This document shows, one piece after another, positions 62,991 to 64,000 of a DNA stretch of 64,000 bases (its first letter is position 1; each line of letters opens with the position of its first letter). The notes under the pieces are model-generated. The model ran no database searches. It saw nothing but the letters and a program-made list of their open reading frames with translations, and had not been told where the DNA came from. Where the stretch lies: NCBI RefSeq assembly GCF_910591885.1, contig NC_063275.1, positions 11,892,501 to 11,956,500 on the forward strand. The letters are read 5' to 3'. The position numbers and the translations under genes are program-made. This DNA is from Bombus terrestris. Its lineage: Eukaryota > Arthropoda > Insecta > Hymenoptera > Apidae.

Positions 62991-64000
62991 TATGAGATCA
63001 CATGCGTTAACCCATTTGTAAACCCAACATATAAATCACAACTGTAAATTCATTGTAAGTTAATTATATAGTAATTATTTTGGCGAAATTCCAATATTTA
63101 GATTAACAGATGGTATTCAATTTATAACTTGTTCATAGAGTTACGTATATACATGAGTTGTTGTACTTTAAAAGCTTCGTAATATTTTGCAATATTGCAA
63201 AAACCAGATGAGAAAATTGGATATTTTTATATTTTATTTACTGTTACATTTATTAATAGATTTTACTTAATTGACTTTAAGTGTAATGATTCACTGATAT
63301 AAAAATATACTAATCGCTAAATAATTAACATGTTAAAATTGTTATAAATAAATTATAAAAGATGTTACGACGCGTAAAAAACAATTTTGCAAATACATTA
63401 ATTAATATATAATCAAAATTGACTAAAAATAATTTACAAAATTAATGACATTGCTAAAATGAACAAAATCAAAATTATCCTGTCTATGACAACAATATAT
63501 TATCTATATTATCTATATAATCTATCTATATTATCGACGGAAATCGAATTCCATATTATCGACGAAGACAGAAATTTATATTATCGATAAACTTACATAC
63601 ATATAATTGGTGTAAGTCGATAATATATCAATAATAGGTAATATTCATATAAAATATTTATAATTTAGAAATTGATTTACCGAACACTCGCTGTATGGTG
63701 AACTTTGTTTTATTTTTTACACAATCATTAAAAACGTACGTAATATCAGATCATACATTGAAAAATGATTTATTAAACTTATATGAGAAATTGATTGTTA
63801 AAAGGGTATCATCTTTTAGTTATTAATTAAAGTATATTTTTATATATTCCAAAATTTAAATGTAAGAGATAGGAGTATATCAACAGGTTTTCAATGTTGC
63901 ATGCATTAAAAATTGCGATGTTTTTGAAAGTGCCTAATGTTAAAGCTTCAAAAAAATAGTTTTTTATAAAATTTTATGTAACAAATGGATAAGCCTTAGA
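62991..64000. other. SPG7 upstream region and AT-rich end of window
   Basis: The SPG7 promoter should lie in the first part, but no core motif stands out. From 63,530 a short tandem repeat appears, with ATTATCGACGG, ATTATCGACGA and ATTATCGATAA at 63,530, 63,554 and 63,580 (period about 25 bp). No ORF can be supported to the end of the window. Confidence 0.5.

Noticed and set aside
1..64000. tRNA, rRNA, CRISPR, viral or transposase genes
   Set aside because: Looked for box-B-like tRNA motifs, direct-repeat arrays and transposase or polymerase motifs. Nothing convincing was found, though a covariance-model search could still find a small RNA.

Overview
The window reads as nuclear DNA of an insect, most likely a bee or other hymenopteran. 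It is AT-rich, but CpG is common in the non-coding parts. Introns have GT..AG ends and are often only 60-150 nt long. Transposon coding sequence is absent, and one mini-element carries mariner-type ends. The species cannot be named from sequence alone.

Layout. About 1-14.4 kb and 22.2-44.5 kb are gene-poor. They hold degraded repeats, a few CpG-rich patches and candidate regulatory clusters. Two genes for predicted secreted proteins that I do not recognise lie between them. One is an intronless 410-aa ORF on the + strand (14,830-16,062) with a TATA/initiator promoter. The other is a four-exon, 513-aa gene on the - strand (22,190-19,144) with a signal peptide and two furin-like sites.

The last 19 kb is a compact cluster of four housekeeping genes that I could splice exon by exon with the reading frame kept throughout: PHYHD1-like 2-oxoglutarate dioxygenase (+, 44,838-50,565, with a tiny first coding exon 4.6 kb upstream); SWT1 RNA endonuclease (-, 54,831-50,810); Nibbler/mut-7-type 3'-5' exonuclease (+, 55,397-59,381); and paraplegin/SPG7, the mitochondrial m-AAA protease subunit (-, 62,990-60,048). 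PHYHD1/SWT1 and nbr/SPG7 are convergent pairs. SWT1 and nbr are divergent and share a 565-bp intergenic region. Two of the four act on RNA (SWT1, nbr), but nothing shows that the four form one pathway.

Repeats. Comparing the window with itself gives two dispersed non-coding families. Family A is a MITE-like element of about 160-195 bp with inverted ends, in about seven copies. Family B is at least 375-420 bp long, in three copies, two of which bracket the PHYHD1 promoter in opposite orientation. An 81-bp mariner-derived hairpin sits in an nbr intron. I found no convincing tRNA, rRNA, CRISPR array or viral insertion, and no clear case of a wholly new biological system. The best leads are the two unknown secreted proteins, the repeat families and the E-box cluster.
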